A DNA stretch of 41,275 nucleotides from Ideonella sp. A 288 (GTDB taxonomy: Bacteria; Pseudomonadota; Gammaproteobacteria; Burkholderiales; Burkholderiaceae_C). The stretch lies in assembly GCF_002198735.1 (NCBI RefSeq), contig NZ_MWLO01000140.1, positions 1-41,275 of the forward strand. The letters run 5' to 3'. This document shows positions 7,113-14,080 of the stretch, one piece after another (the first letter of the stretch is position 1; each line of letters starts with the position of its first letter). Under the pieces are notes generated by a model. That model did not search any database, was not told the origin of the DNA, and saw only the letters and a list, made by a program, of their open reading frames with translations. The translations under genes and the position numbers were made by a program.

Positions 7113-7857
7113 AAGGGCACGTTGTCGCCGTTGATGGTCGAGACGATGGCAGTCTTCTTGGCTGCGGAGCTGAATCTTTTGATCTTGGCGAAGATGGACT
7201 GGTAGTCGGAGTGGCCGAAGGGCGTGTGCTCCTCCAGGATGTCCTGGTCCTTGATGCCCTTGTGCTGTGCAGGAAGGCGCGCAGGATCTTGTTGGTGGTG
7301 CGCGGGTACACGTAGTCGGTGCCCAGCAGCACGAAGCGCTTGGCCGAGCCGCCGTCCTTGCTCATCAGGTATTCCACCGCGGGAATGGCCTGCTGGTTGG
7401 GCGCGGCGCCGGTGTAGAACACGTTCTTGCTCAGTTCTTCGCCTTCGTACTGCACCGGGTAGAACAGCAGCGAGTTCAGCACTTCGAACACCGGCAGCAC
7501 GCTCTTGCGCGACACGCTGGTCCAGCAGCCGAAGACCACGGCCACCTTGTCCTGGCTGATCAGCTGCTTGGCCTTCTCGGCAAACAGCGGCCAGTTCGAC
7601 GCGGGGTCCACCACCACCGGCTCGAGCTTCTTGCCGAGCACGCCGCCCTTGGCATTGATCTCGTCGATGGCCATCAGCACGGTGTCCTTGAGCACCGTCT
7701 CCGAAATGGCCATCGTGCCCGACAGCGAGTGCAGCACGCCGACCTTGATGGTCGACTGTGCGAAGGCCGAGGGCAGGATGCCCATGCCGGCCAGGCCGAT
7801 GGCGACAGCGGAAAGGGCCTGGCCGACGCGGCGGCGGGTGGGGTGGTTCAAGGACAT
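7025..7857 (-). pseudogene. urtA: urtA remnant: urea ABC transporter substrate-binding protein, frameshifted and truncated
   Basis: From the ATG at 7857 (AGGAG upstream) the frame gives a signal peptide ending SAFAQ and a clear UrtA body ([32 protein letters not shown]). After LRAFLHS (about codon 198) an extra AC at 7262-7263 shifts the frame. UrtA homology resumes as [21 protein letters not shown] and continues to ELRGV, then stops at 7025. The last third of a normal UrtA (usually about 420 residues) and the genes urtBCDE are absent. One residue is also missing from the usual INGDSNVPF motif. Frameshift plus truncation argue for a dead gene, though a sequencing error could explain the shift alone. 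Confidence 0.85.
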
Positions 7858-8012
7858 GGGGTTTCGCTCCTGAGTGCCGTGAGGCATGTGTTGACGACGA
7901 CGGACGGAGCGTAGGGACCCGGGGCCGGATCAGGAATACGACGGATGGCGTATGCGGCGGTGCAGCAGCGGCGCGACGCCAGCGCACCGGGTCAGCCGCT
8001 GGCACCCGCCTT

Positions 8013-9065
8013 CTAGTGAGGATGCGCGTGATGCACGTCCGGCACATGGGGGTGCGCGTGCCGCACCGGCGCATGTCGATGCCAGTGGCTGTGCCCGCCC
8101 TCGACCGCCTGAGTGTGGGGATGGTCGTGGTGGCCGTCGTCGTGTCGATGGGCATGCTCGTGCTCCATCGCGACATGCTCGTGCTCGTGCTCATGGCGCT
8201 CCACCAGGTGAAGCGCCACCCCAGCCAGCATGAGGCCTGCGCCGAGCAGCATCCACGGGCCCCACGACCGGTCGCCCAGCGCGGCCGCGATGACCGCGCC
8301 GACGAACGGGGCGAACGCGAAGACCGAGCCGGTGCGAGCCGCTCCGAAGGCGCGCTGCGCGAGCAGGTACAGCCGCAGGCTGAGCCCGTAGCCCAGGCCG
8401 CCGACGGCCAGCAGGGCCAGGGCCGCGCCCCAGGCCGGCAGCGGCTCGCCGATCAACCAGGCCAGCGCCACCGAGCACAAGGCGCCGAGTGCGGACTTGG
8501 CCAGCACGACCTGCGCCGGGTCGCGCTCGGCCAGCGCGCGCGACAAGGTGTTGTCGACGCCCCAGGCGGCGGTGGCCAGGGCCACTGCCAACAGGCCGAC
8601 GCCGGACGAGGCCCCCACCCGGCCCTGGTCGAACACCAGGCAAGCACCGCCGAGCAAGAGCAGGCCCATGGCGGCCCAGACGCGGCGGTCCATCGTTTCC
8701 CGGTACAGGCGCCAGGCCAGCACCGCGGTGAAGAAGGCTTCCAGCGTCAACATCAGCGATGCGCCGGTGCCGCTGGTGCGCTGCAGTCCCCAGGCCAGCG
8801 CAGCCGGGCCCACCACGGCGCCGAAGAGGGCCATCGCCAGCAGGCGCCCCCGGTCGCCGCGGCGCAGGCGAGCCTCGCGCTCCGCCGGCTGACGCAGCAG
8901 CCAGCCCAGCGAGGCCCCGCCGATGTACAGCAGGCCGGCGGTGGAGAAGGCGCCCAGGCCGGCGCCGAAGTGCTGGACCATCGGCGTGCTCTCGCCGAAC
9001 AGCAAGGCTGACAGCAGCGCCAATGCGGCGCCGCGCGCGGCGGGCCGGGGCCTGGGCGCCGTCAC
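8013..9065 (-). CDS. DMT/EamA-family transporter with histidine-rich C-terminal tail
   Basis: The 350-residue protein has about ten hydrophobic segments in two EamA-type halves (residues 10-290), as in drug/metabolite transporters of the inner membrane. The last 60 residues are extraordinary: roughly 20 His among Glu, Asp and Pro (HEHEHEH, HRHDDGHHDHPH, HAHPH repeats). Such a tail should bind divalent metals, so I infer transport or sensing of nickel, zinc or cobalt. It is the last gene of a minus-strand cassette, with 4 bp to the DUF6488-like gene. A housekeeping metabolite exporter that happens to have a His tail is the alternative. Confidence 0.8.
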   Translation of the reverse strand: MTAPRPRPAARGAALALLSALLFGESTPMVQHFGAGLGAFSTAGLLYIGGASLGWLLRQPAEREARLRRGDRGRLLAMALFGAVVGPAALAWGLQRTSGTGASLMLTLEAFFTAVLAWRLYRETMDRRVWAAMGLLLLGGACLVFDQGRVGASSGVGLLAVALATAAWGVDNTLSRALAERDPAQVVLAKSALGALCSVALAWLIGEPLPAWGAALALLAVGGLGYGLSLRLYLLAQRAFGAARTGSVFAFAPFVGAVIAAALGDRSWGPWMLLGAGLMLAGVALHLVERHEHEHEHVAMEHEHAHRHDDGHHDHPHTQAVEGGHSHWHRHAPVRHAHPHVPDVHHAHPH

Positions 9066-9069
9066 GACG

Positions 9070-9423
9070 CTACTGGCCGGTGTGGTTCGCCGCGATGAAG
9101 TTGCCGGGCAGCGTGTAGAACAGGTACAGCGTGGCCTTGTCCTTGTCTGCCGCGGCAGGGTTCTTGAAGGCGAGCTTCCACTCCTTGCCGCGCTTGCCGG
9201 GCACCTGCTCCACCTTGTCCGCCTTGGCCACGGACTGCCAGGACTTGTCCAGCTTGCCTTGCTTGACCAACAGGTCCTTGTACTGCGCAGCGCACTGCAC
9301 CACGGTGGCTTCGGCGGCAGGCTTGCTGCCGTGGAAATGGCAACTGGCGTCCTCGCCGGCGAACGCGGCGGCGGGCACGAGCAGGCTGGCGGCCAGCGCC
9401 GAGGCAGTGAGGATGGTCTTCAT
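9070..9423 (-). CDS. Small periplasmic DUF6488-like protein
   Basis: The 117-residue product has a cleavable signal peptide (ending AAAFAGED) and a mature domain beginning SCHFHGSKPAAEATV, with a later GKEWKLAF strand and a C-terminal TLYLFYTLPGNFIAANHTG. I associate this pattern with the uncharacterised DUF6488 family. The CHFH motif plus a second Cys could bind metal. The ATG at 9423 has AAGGAGAG at good spacing. It sits between the HupE/UreJ-type membrane protein (40-bp gap) and the His-tailed DMT transporter, so a periplasmic metal chaperone role is an inference from context. Confidence 0.7.
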   Translation of the reverse strand: MKTILTASALAASLLVPAAAFAGEDASCHFHGSKPAAEATVVQCAAQYKDLLVKQGKLDKSWQSVAKADKVEQVPGKRGKEWKLAFKNPAAADKDKATLYLFYTLPGNFIAANHTGQ

Positions 9424-9463
9424 GTGGACTCTCCTTTGAATGGCTTGTGGGGGTAGGGGCGTG

Positions 9464-10255
9464 TCAAAGCGTGTTGCGGCTGGGGTCCACCGACTTTTCC
9501 ACATCCATGTCTTCGTGGAGGTGGCGATGCTCCTCGGCGGGAAACCGGAAGCCATTCGGGTCGGAGTCGTGCAGGTAGCCATGCAGTTGCATCAGAAAGA
9601 GCAGCCCGCCCGCCACGATCAGCGCCAGGTTGGCCACGCGGCTGATGCGGCGGAACGAGTGCGTGTGGCGCCAGTACGCCAGCACGGCCACCATGACGGT
9701 CAGGGCAGCGATCTGCCCCAGCTCCACCCCGAGGTTGAAACTCAGGATGCGCCAGAGGATGGCTGCGGAGTCATCGCCGAGGGGAACCTGCTGCAGGCGC
9801 GTGGACAGGCCGAAGCCGTGCAGCAGGCCGAAGCCGAACACGGCCGCCAGCTGGTTGGGCGACTTCTCCATCTCGAAGACACGCTGGAAGCCACCGAGGT
9901 TGTCGAAGCCCTTGTAGATGACGCTCAGCGCGATCACGGCGTCGACCAGGAAGTAGTTCCAAGTGATGCCGTAGAAGGTGGCAAAGATCAACGTGATGCA
10001 GTGGCCGACGGTGAAGACGGTGACGAACTTGGCGATGTCCTTGAAGGTCGTCAGAAAGAACACGACACCGAACAGGAACAGCAGGTGGTCGTAGCCCGTG
10101 AGCATGTGGCTGGCGCCCAGCCCGACGTACTGCAGGTAGCCGCCGTCGAGCATGCGCTGGCGGTCTTCGGCGGAGATGCCGTGCGCCCAGAGCAAAGGCG
10201 GCGTCAGCAAGAGCGCCAGCGCCCAGACTGCGCGGATGAAATGAGACTTGGCCAT
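9464..10255 (-). CDS. HupE/UreJ-family membrane protein (second subfamily)
   Basis: The 263-residue protein has an N-terminal signal or first membrane segment, then LGASHMLTGYDHLLFLFGV, the HupE/UreJ hallmark (HxxxGxDHxLF), and later GFGLLHGFGLS. About seven membrane segments follow. The tail is again His-rich (EEHRHLHED). HupE/UreJ proteins are nickel (or cobalt) permeases or accessory proteins; members of this subfamily are often found with metal-handling genes outside hydrogenase loci. The ATG at 10255 fits the signal sequence. It belongs to the 8013-10767 cassette, close to the nickel enzyme urease. Confidence 0.85.
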   Translation of the reverse strand: MAKSHFIRAVWALALLLTPPLLWAHGISAEDRQRMLDGGYLQYVGLGASHMLTGYDHLLFLFGVVFFLTTFKDIAKFVTVFTVGHCITLIFATFYGITWNYFLVDAVIALSVIYKGFDNLGGFQRVFEMEKSPNQLAAVFGFGLLHGFGLSTRLQQVPLGDDSAAILWRILSFNLGVELGQIAALTVMVAVLAYWRHTHSFRRISRVANLALIVAGGLLFLMQLHGYLHDSDPNGFRFPAEEHRHLHEDMDVEKSVDPSRNTL

Positions 10256-10413
10256 GGAGCTCCGTGCAAGGAGGCTCGACGTCGGCTGTGCCGACGCACG
10301 AGCGGGCGGATCCTTGGGGGTGTCCACCCGGTCCGGCCTGCCAGCCGCGCGGGCGTCAGCAGCCAGACCGATGGTGAACCTCGAGCCGCACCCGTGCGGG
10401 CGCAGCAGACGGA

Positions 10414-10767
10414 TCACTGGCGTTGGCGAGGCGGGCGCAAGGGCCCTTCGAGATGGGGATCCGGCAGCACTCCGCGGACAAACGCCGCCCGAGCGTCCGG
10501 CGCACCCATCGCCACGCCCGTCACCGCCACGGGCGGCAGCAGCGCCGAGTGGTGTCCACCGTCATGGTGGACATGCAGCGTGGCCGCAGCATCGTCGTCG
10601 TCGAGCTGAACGCCCAGGCCATCGTCGTGATGGTGAGCCTGGCCAGCCTGGTGAATGGCGCCATGGTCGATCTCGGCCGCCAGCGCGCTCACCCGATCAG
10701 GCATGAACGCCAGCGCCGGCTGCAACTGCAGCAGCAGCAAGACCAGGGCAATCCAACGGCGCAGCAT
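10414..10767 (-). CDS. Small secreted histidine-rich protein, CzcI-like
   Basis: The 117-residue protein starts with a signal peptide (MLRRWIALVLLLLQLQPALA). The mature part is His/Asp-rich (AHHHDDG, LHVHHDGGHH) and ends LEGPLRPPRQRQ. This layout resembles small periplasmic CzcI-like proteins at the head of metal-efflux operons, but similarity is only in general design. It is the first gene of the minus-strand metal cassette, 158 bp ahead of the HupE/UreJ gene. A role in binding divalent metal in the periplasm is inferred. Confidence 0.65.
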   Translation of the reverse strand: MLRRWIALVLLLLQLQPALAFMPDRVSALAAEIDHGAIHQAGQAHHHDDGLGVQLDDDDAAATLHVHHDGGHHSALLPPVAVTGVAMGAPDARAAFVRGVLPDPHLEGPLRPPRQRQ

Positions 10768-10843
10768 CGCGGAATTCTAAAGGTGAGCAACTCGAGTCGT
10801 CTTGTGGTGCCGATGTCGACACACGAGCCAGGCCGCTGCCGGC

Positions 10844-12220
10844 TCAAGCCCCGTCGCCGAGGGCCTTCAGCTTGCGGTACAGGGTGCGCTCGCTGATGCC
10901 CAGCGTGCGCGCCAGGTCGGCGCGGCTGCCGCCGTGGGCGGCCAGGCCGGCGCGAAGGGCCTCGCGCTCCAGTTCGCGCAGCGGCCTCATCGCCCTGGCG
11001 GCCTCAGACGCCGGCGGCGCTGGCGAGCCCGGCCGCGGCACCGGCGACGGCACGGCCGACACCGGTCCGCCCGCCCCCAGCGCCCGGTCGACATGGGCCA
11101 GCTCGATCACCGCCCCGTCGCACAGCAGCGATGCCCGCTCGAGCACGTTGCGCAGTTCGCGCACGTTGCCCGGGAACGGCTGCTGGCGCAGGTGCGCCAA
11201 CGCGGCGGCGGACAGGGAAAGGCGGCGCTGCGGCGCCACGCGGGCCAGCAGCGCGGCGGCCAGCAGCGGGATGTCGTCGGCGCGCTCGCGCAGCGCCGGC
11301 ACATGGATCGGGAAGGTGCCCAGGCGGTGGTACAGGTCTTCGCGGAAGCGGCCATCGGCCACCATCGCGCGCAGGTCGCGGTGGGTGGCAGACACCACCC
11401 GCAGGTCGGTGTGCCGCAGCTCGGTGCTACCCACGCGGCGGTAGGTGCCCGATTCCAGCAGGCGCAGCAGCTTCACCTGCATCGGCAGCGGGATGTCGCC
11501 CACCTCGTCGAGGAACAGCGTGCCGCCGTTGGCCGCCTCAGCCAGGCCAGTGCGGGCCACGGCAGCCCCGGTGAAGGCGCCTCGCTCGTGGCCGAACAGC
11601 TCGCTCTCGAACAGCGACTCGGTGAGGCTGGCGCAATCCACCACCACCAGCGGCCGCGCCACGCGCGGGCTGGCCTCGTGCAGCGCATGGGCCACCAATT
11701 CCTTGCCGGTGCCCGATTCACCCAGCAGCAGCACGCTGGCGCCCGACGGGCCCACCCGCGCCACCAGTTCCAGCATCTGCCGGAAGGCCGGGGCGCGGCC
11801 GATCAAGCCCTCCACCGCGGGCCGGCCGTGCGCCACGCGCAACGGCGCCATCTTTTCGATGAAGTAGCTCAGCTCGCCCTGCGCGTCGCGCAGCGGCACC
11901 AGTTCGATGTCGACATAGGCCTCGCCCTGGGGCGTGTGGTGCAGGTGCATCACCCGCTCGCGCTGGCCCGATTCGCGCGCCCGCGCCAGCGGACAGCTCT
12001 CGCCGGCCTGGTCGCAGGGCACGCTGAAGTGGTGCGACACCTCGTGGCAGGTGCGCCCGACCACCGGCACCGGCCCGCCATGCGCCTGCCGGTAGGCGGC
12101 GTTGGCCGCAAGGATGCGGTAGTGGCGGTCGAACAGGATGTGAGGCTCGGGCAGGCCTTCGAGGTAGGACACCAGTTCGGGCAGCAACCCGGCCGGTGCG
12201 GGCGACTTGGCGCGGGGCAT
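10844..12220 (-). CDS. fisR: Sigma-54-dependent Fis-family regulator, FisR-like
   Basis: The 458-residue protein has an N-terminal PAS-like sensor (residues 15-140), an AAA+ sigma-54 activation domain with GESGTGKE Walker A and the GAFTGA loop, and a C-terminal Fis helix-turn-helix (RADLARTLGISERTLYRKL). The sensor carries Cys58, Cys69 and Cys76. That 11- and 7-residue spacing matches the three cysteines by which FisR of Cupriavidus senses sulfane sulfur, as I recall that work. The ATG at 12220 is chosen for its AAGGAGGA site. It is divergent from a Rieske protein gene. Regulation of sulfur or redox genes is likely; the actual signal is inferred. Confidence 0.8.
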   Translation of the reverse strand: MPRAKSPAPAGLLPELVSYLEGLPEPHILFDRHYRILAANAAYRQAHGGPVPVVGRTCHEVSHHFSVPCDQAGESCPLARARESGQRERVMHLHHTPQGEAYVDIELVPLRDAQGELSYFIEKMAPLRVAHGRPAVEGLIGRAPAFRQMLELVARVGPSGASVLLLGESGTGKELVAHALHEASPRVARPLVVVDCASLTESLFESELFGHERGAFTGAAVARTGLAEAANGGTLFLDEVGDIPLPMQVKLLRLLESGTYRRVGSTELRHTDLRVVSATHRDLRAMVADGRFREDLYHRLGTFPIHVPALRERADDIPLLAAALLARVAPQRRLSLSAAALAHLRQQPFPGNVRELRNVLERASLLCDGAVIELAHVDRALGAGGPVSAVPSPVPRPGSPAPPASEAARAMRPLRELEREALRAGLAAHGGSRADLARTLGISERTLYRKLKALGDGA

Positions 12221-12240
12221 CGATGGTCCTCCTTGCGGGG

Positions 12241-12289
12241 CTGCCATTGTGGCCGCTGCGACGGATTGGCAGTGCACTGACTGCCATTG
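12241..12289. promoter_or_regulatory. Direct repeats and inverted repeat, candidate upstream activating sites
   Basis: CTGCCATTG occurs at 12241-12249 and again at 12281-12289, exactly 40 bp apart (about four helical turns). The second copy is the right arm of TGGCAGT-N6-ACTGCCA (12267-12286). The sites lie between the sigma-54 regulator and the divergent Rieske gene, where enhancer sites for a Fis-type activator are expected. Confidence 0.45.
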
Positions 12290-12347
12290 ATGACAGCTTC
12301 TGCCCATGGCGCGCGGCCAAGTGGCTGTTTCGACTCGGTTTTTCACC

Positions 12348-12363
12348 CGGCCGGCGCATGGCA
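12348..12363 (+). promoter_or_regulatory. Possible sigma-54 -24/-12 promoter of the Rieske gene
   Basis: The 16-mer has GG and GC separated by 10 bases, as required for -24/-12 elements, and ends TGGCA where TTGCA is ideal. Its -24 half matches the consensus poorly. It would start transcription about 38 bp before the Rieske ATG, downstream of the candidate activator sites. Confidence 0.3.
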
Positions 12364-12411
12364 CGCATCGTGAGTGCATTCACCGCTTCCACCGTCCACC
12401 CACCCCACGCA

Positions 12412-13023
12412 ATGAACCCAACCCTGCTGCTCACCCCGCCCCTGGCCGACGACCCCGAGCGCCGCAAGTGGGTGATGGCCACGGCCAGCGCAGGCGGCAT
12501 CGCCGTGGTCGGCACCGCGGTGCCCTTCGTCTCGACGCTGACGCCCAGCGAACGCGCCCGCGCGATGGGCGCTGCCGTGGAGGTGGACATCGGCGACATC
12601 CCGCCCGGCGGCACCAAGACGGTGGAATGGCGCGGCAAGCCGGTGTGGATCATGCGCCGAACCGCCGAGATGCTGGCGGCGCTGCAGGGCCAGGACGCGC
12701 AACTGGCCGACCCGCAGTCGGCCCGCGAGCAGCAGCCCGACTACGCCCGCAACACGGGCCGCTCGATCCACCCCGAGATCTTCGTTGCGGTGGGCATCTG
12801 CACCCACCTGGGCTGCTCGCCCACCGGCGTGCCGAAGGAAAGCGCCAACCCCAGCGTCGGCGACGACTGGCACGGCGGCTTCTTCTGCCCCTGCCACGGC
12901 TCCACCTTCGACCTGGCCGGCCGCGTGTTCAAGAACAAGCCGGCGCCGACCAACCTCGAGGTGCCGCCGCACCGCTACCTCACCGACACGCGGCTGGTCA
13001 TCGGCGAAGACAAGACGGCCTGA
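12412..13023 (+). CDS. petA: Rieske [2Fe-2S] protein, PetA-like, without cytochrome b/c1 genes
   Basis: The 203-residue protein has an N-terminal twin-charged membrane anchor (ERRKWVMATASAGGIAVVG) and the PetA linker. Its cluster-binding motifs CTHLGC (about residue 130) and CPCHGS (about residue 160) are intact. In cytochrome bc1 complexes this subunit transfers electrons from ubiquinol to cytochrome c1, but no cytochrome b or c1 gene adjoins it. Standing divergent from a FisR-like activator suggests a dedicated or inducible copy. An in-frame ATG at 12358 exists, but the ATG at 12412 fits family N-termini better. Its end overlaps the first unit of a 23-bp tandem repeat. Confidence 0.85.
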   Translation: MNPTLLLTPPLADDPERRKWVMATASAGGIAVVGTAVPFVSTLTPSERARAMGAAVEVDIGDIPPGGTKTVEWRGKPVWIMRRTAEMLAALQGQDAQLADPQSAREQQPDYARNTGRSIHPEIFVAVGICTHLGCSPTGVPKESANPSVGDDWHGGFFCPCHGSTFDLAGRVFKNKPAPTNLEVPPHRYLTDTRLVIGEDKTA

Positions 13024-13077
13024 GCGGCGAGGGCAAGGCGGCCCGAGCGGCGAGGACAAGGCGGCCCGAGCGGCCCG
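13009..13077. repeat. Three tandem 23-bp units spanning the Rieske stop codon
   Basis: Units at 13009-13031, 13032-13054 and 13055-13077 share the core GGC(C/T)GAGCGGC. The first unit contains the last codons and TGA of the Rieske gene. In the later copies the TGA-containing ggcctgagcgg has become ggcccgagcgg. It fills the gap before the convergent response regulator. Confidence 0.75.
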
Positions 13078-13090
13078 TCGCCGACGCCCC

Positions 13091-14080
13091 TCACCCCGGG
13101 TTCAGCGCCCGCACCTTCTGCATGGCCAGCGCGGCCGCTGCGGTGCGCGTCTCGACGCCCAGCTTCTCGTAGACGCGCTCGAGGTGCTTCTTCACCGTGG
13201 CCGGGCTCGAGCCGAGGATGTCGCCGATGTCGCGGTTGGTCTTGCCCTTGGCCACCCAGTACAGCACCTCGCTCTCGCGCAGCGTCAGGCGGAAGGCCAG
13301 CATGGTGGCTTCCACCGTGGCCGCGTCGCTCACTTCGCGCAATACCACCAACCAGTCCTCGTCGACGGTGCGGCCCTGCAGCGTGCACACCAGTTGCCGG
13401 GCGCCACGGGCCAGCGTCAGCGGCCGCACCTCGCGGCCCTGCTCGGCGGCGCGCAGCCAATCCAGCAGCGCGGCGGGCACCTCGTCGGGCACGGTGTCGA
13501 AGTAGGCCGGCAGCCACTGCCGCGCCAGCGGCGTCTGCCACACCAGCTGCGCGCGGCCGGCGCCCACGCGCAGCGCGATGGTGGCGTGGCCGTAGGCGTC
13601 CAGCGCATTGCGCGCCTGCCGGGCCTGACGCGCGGCCTGCATGTGCGCGGCCATGCGCGCCAGCACCTCGGGCGGGCGGATCGGCTTGGTGACGTAGTCC
13701 ACGCCACCGGCGTCGAAGGCGGCCAACACGTGCTCGGTGTCGGTCAGGCCGGTCATGAAGACGATCGGGATGTGCGCGGTCTCGGGCCCGGCCTTCAGGC
13801 GTCGTGCCACCTCGAAGCCGTCGATGCCGGGCATCACCGCGTCGAGCAGCACGATGTCGGGGTCGGTCTCGGCGGCGCGCCGCAAGGCGCTGGCCCCGTC
13901 AGTGGCCACCAGCACGGTGTAGCCGGCCTCGTCCAGCGCGTCGTGCAGCACGGCCAGATTGTCGGGCACGTCGTCGACGATCAGCACCACGCCGGCGCGC
14001 GAGCGGTCGATCGGGCCGCCCGGGCCGGGCGGTTCGACGCGGCCCGGCGTGTCCTTGGGGTCAGCCGGCAGGGGTTTCAT
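13091..14080 (-). CDS. Response regulator, REC plus LuxR-type helix-turn-helix
   Basis: The 329-residue protein has a receiver domain (VLIVDDVPDN; phosphoacceptor in DIVLLDAVMPGIDGF; switch Lys in YVTKPIRP), a middle segment of about 110 residues with PAS-like hydrophobic pattern, and a C-terminal LuxR/FixJ-type HTH (LTLRESEVLYWVAKGKTNRDI). It is a DNA-binding output protein. Its ATG lies inside the last codons of the NCS1-kinase gene (20-bp overlap), so the two are translated together and almost certainly form a pair. Given the divergent ureABC genes, regulation of urease or of purine/pyrimidine nitrogen use is the likely job (inference). Confidence 0.85.
   Translation of the reverse strand: MKPLPADPKDTPGRVEPPGPGGPIDRSRAGVVLIVDDVPDNLAVLHDALDEAGYTVLVATDGASALRRAAETDPDIVLLDAVMPGIDGFEVARRLKAGPETAHIPIVFMTGLTDTEHVLAAFDAGGVDYVTKPIRPPEVLARMAAHMQAARQARQARNALDAYGHATIALRVGAGRAQLVWQTPLARQWLPAYFDTVPDEVPAALLDWLRAAEQGREVRPLTLARGARQLVCTLQGRTVDEDWLVVLREVSDAATVEATMLAFRLTLRESEVLYWVAKGKTNRDIGDILGSSPATVKKHLERVYEKLGVETRTAAAALAMQKVRALNPG

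Noticed and set aside
12359-12378. TGGCAC...TGCA as the sigma-54 promoter of the Rieske gene
   Set aside because: The GG and GC elements are 14 bases apart instead of 10, so sigma-54 could not engage both; the pair at 12348-12363 has correct spacing.
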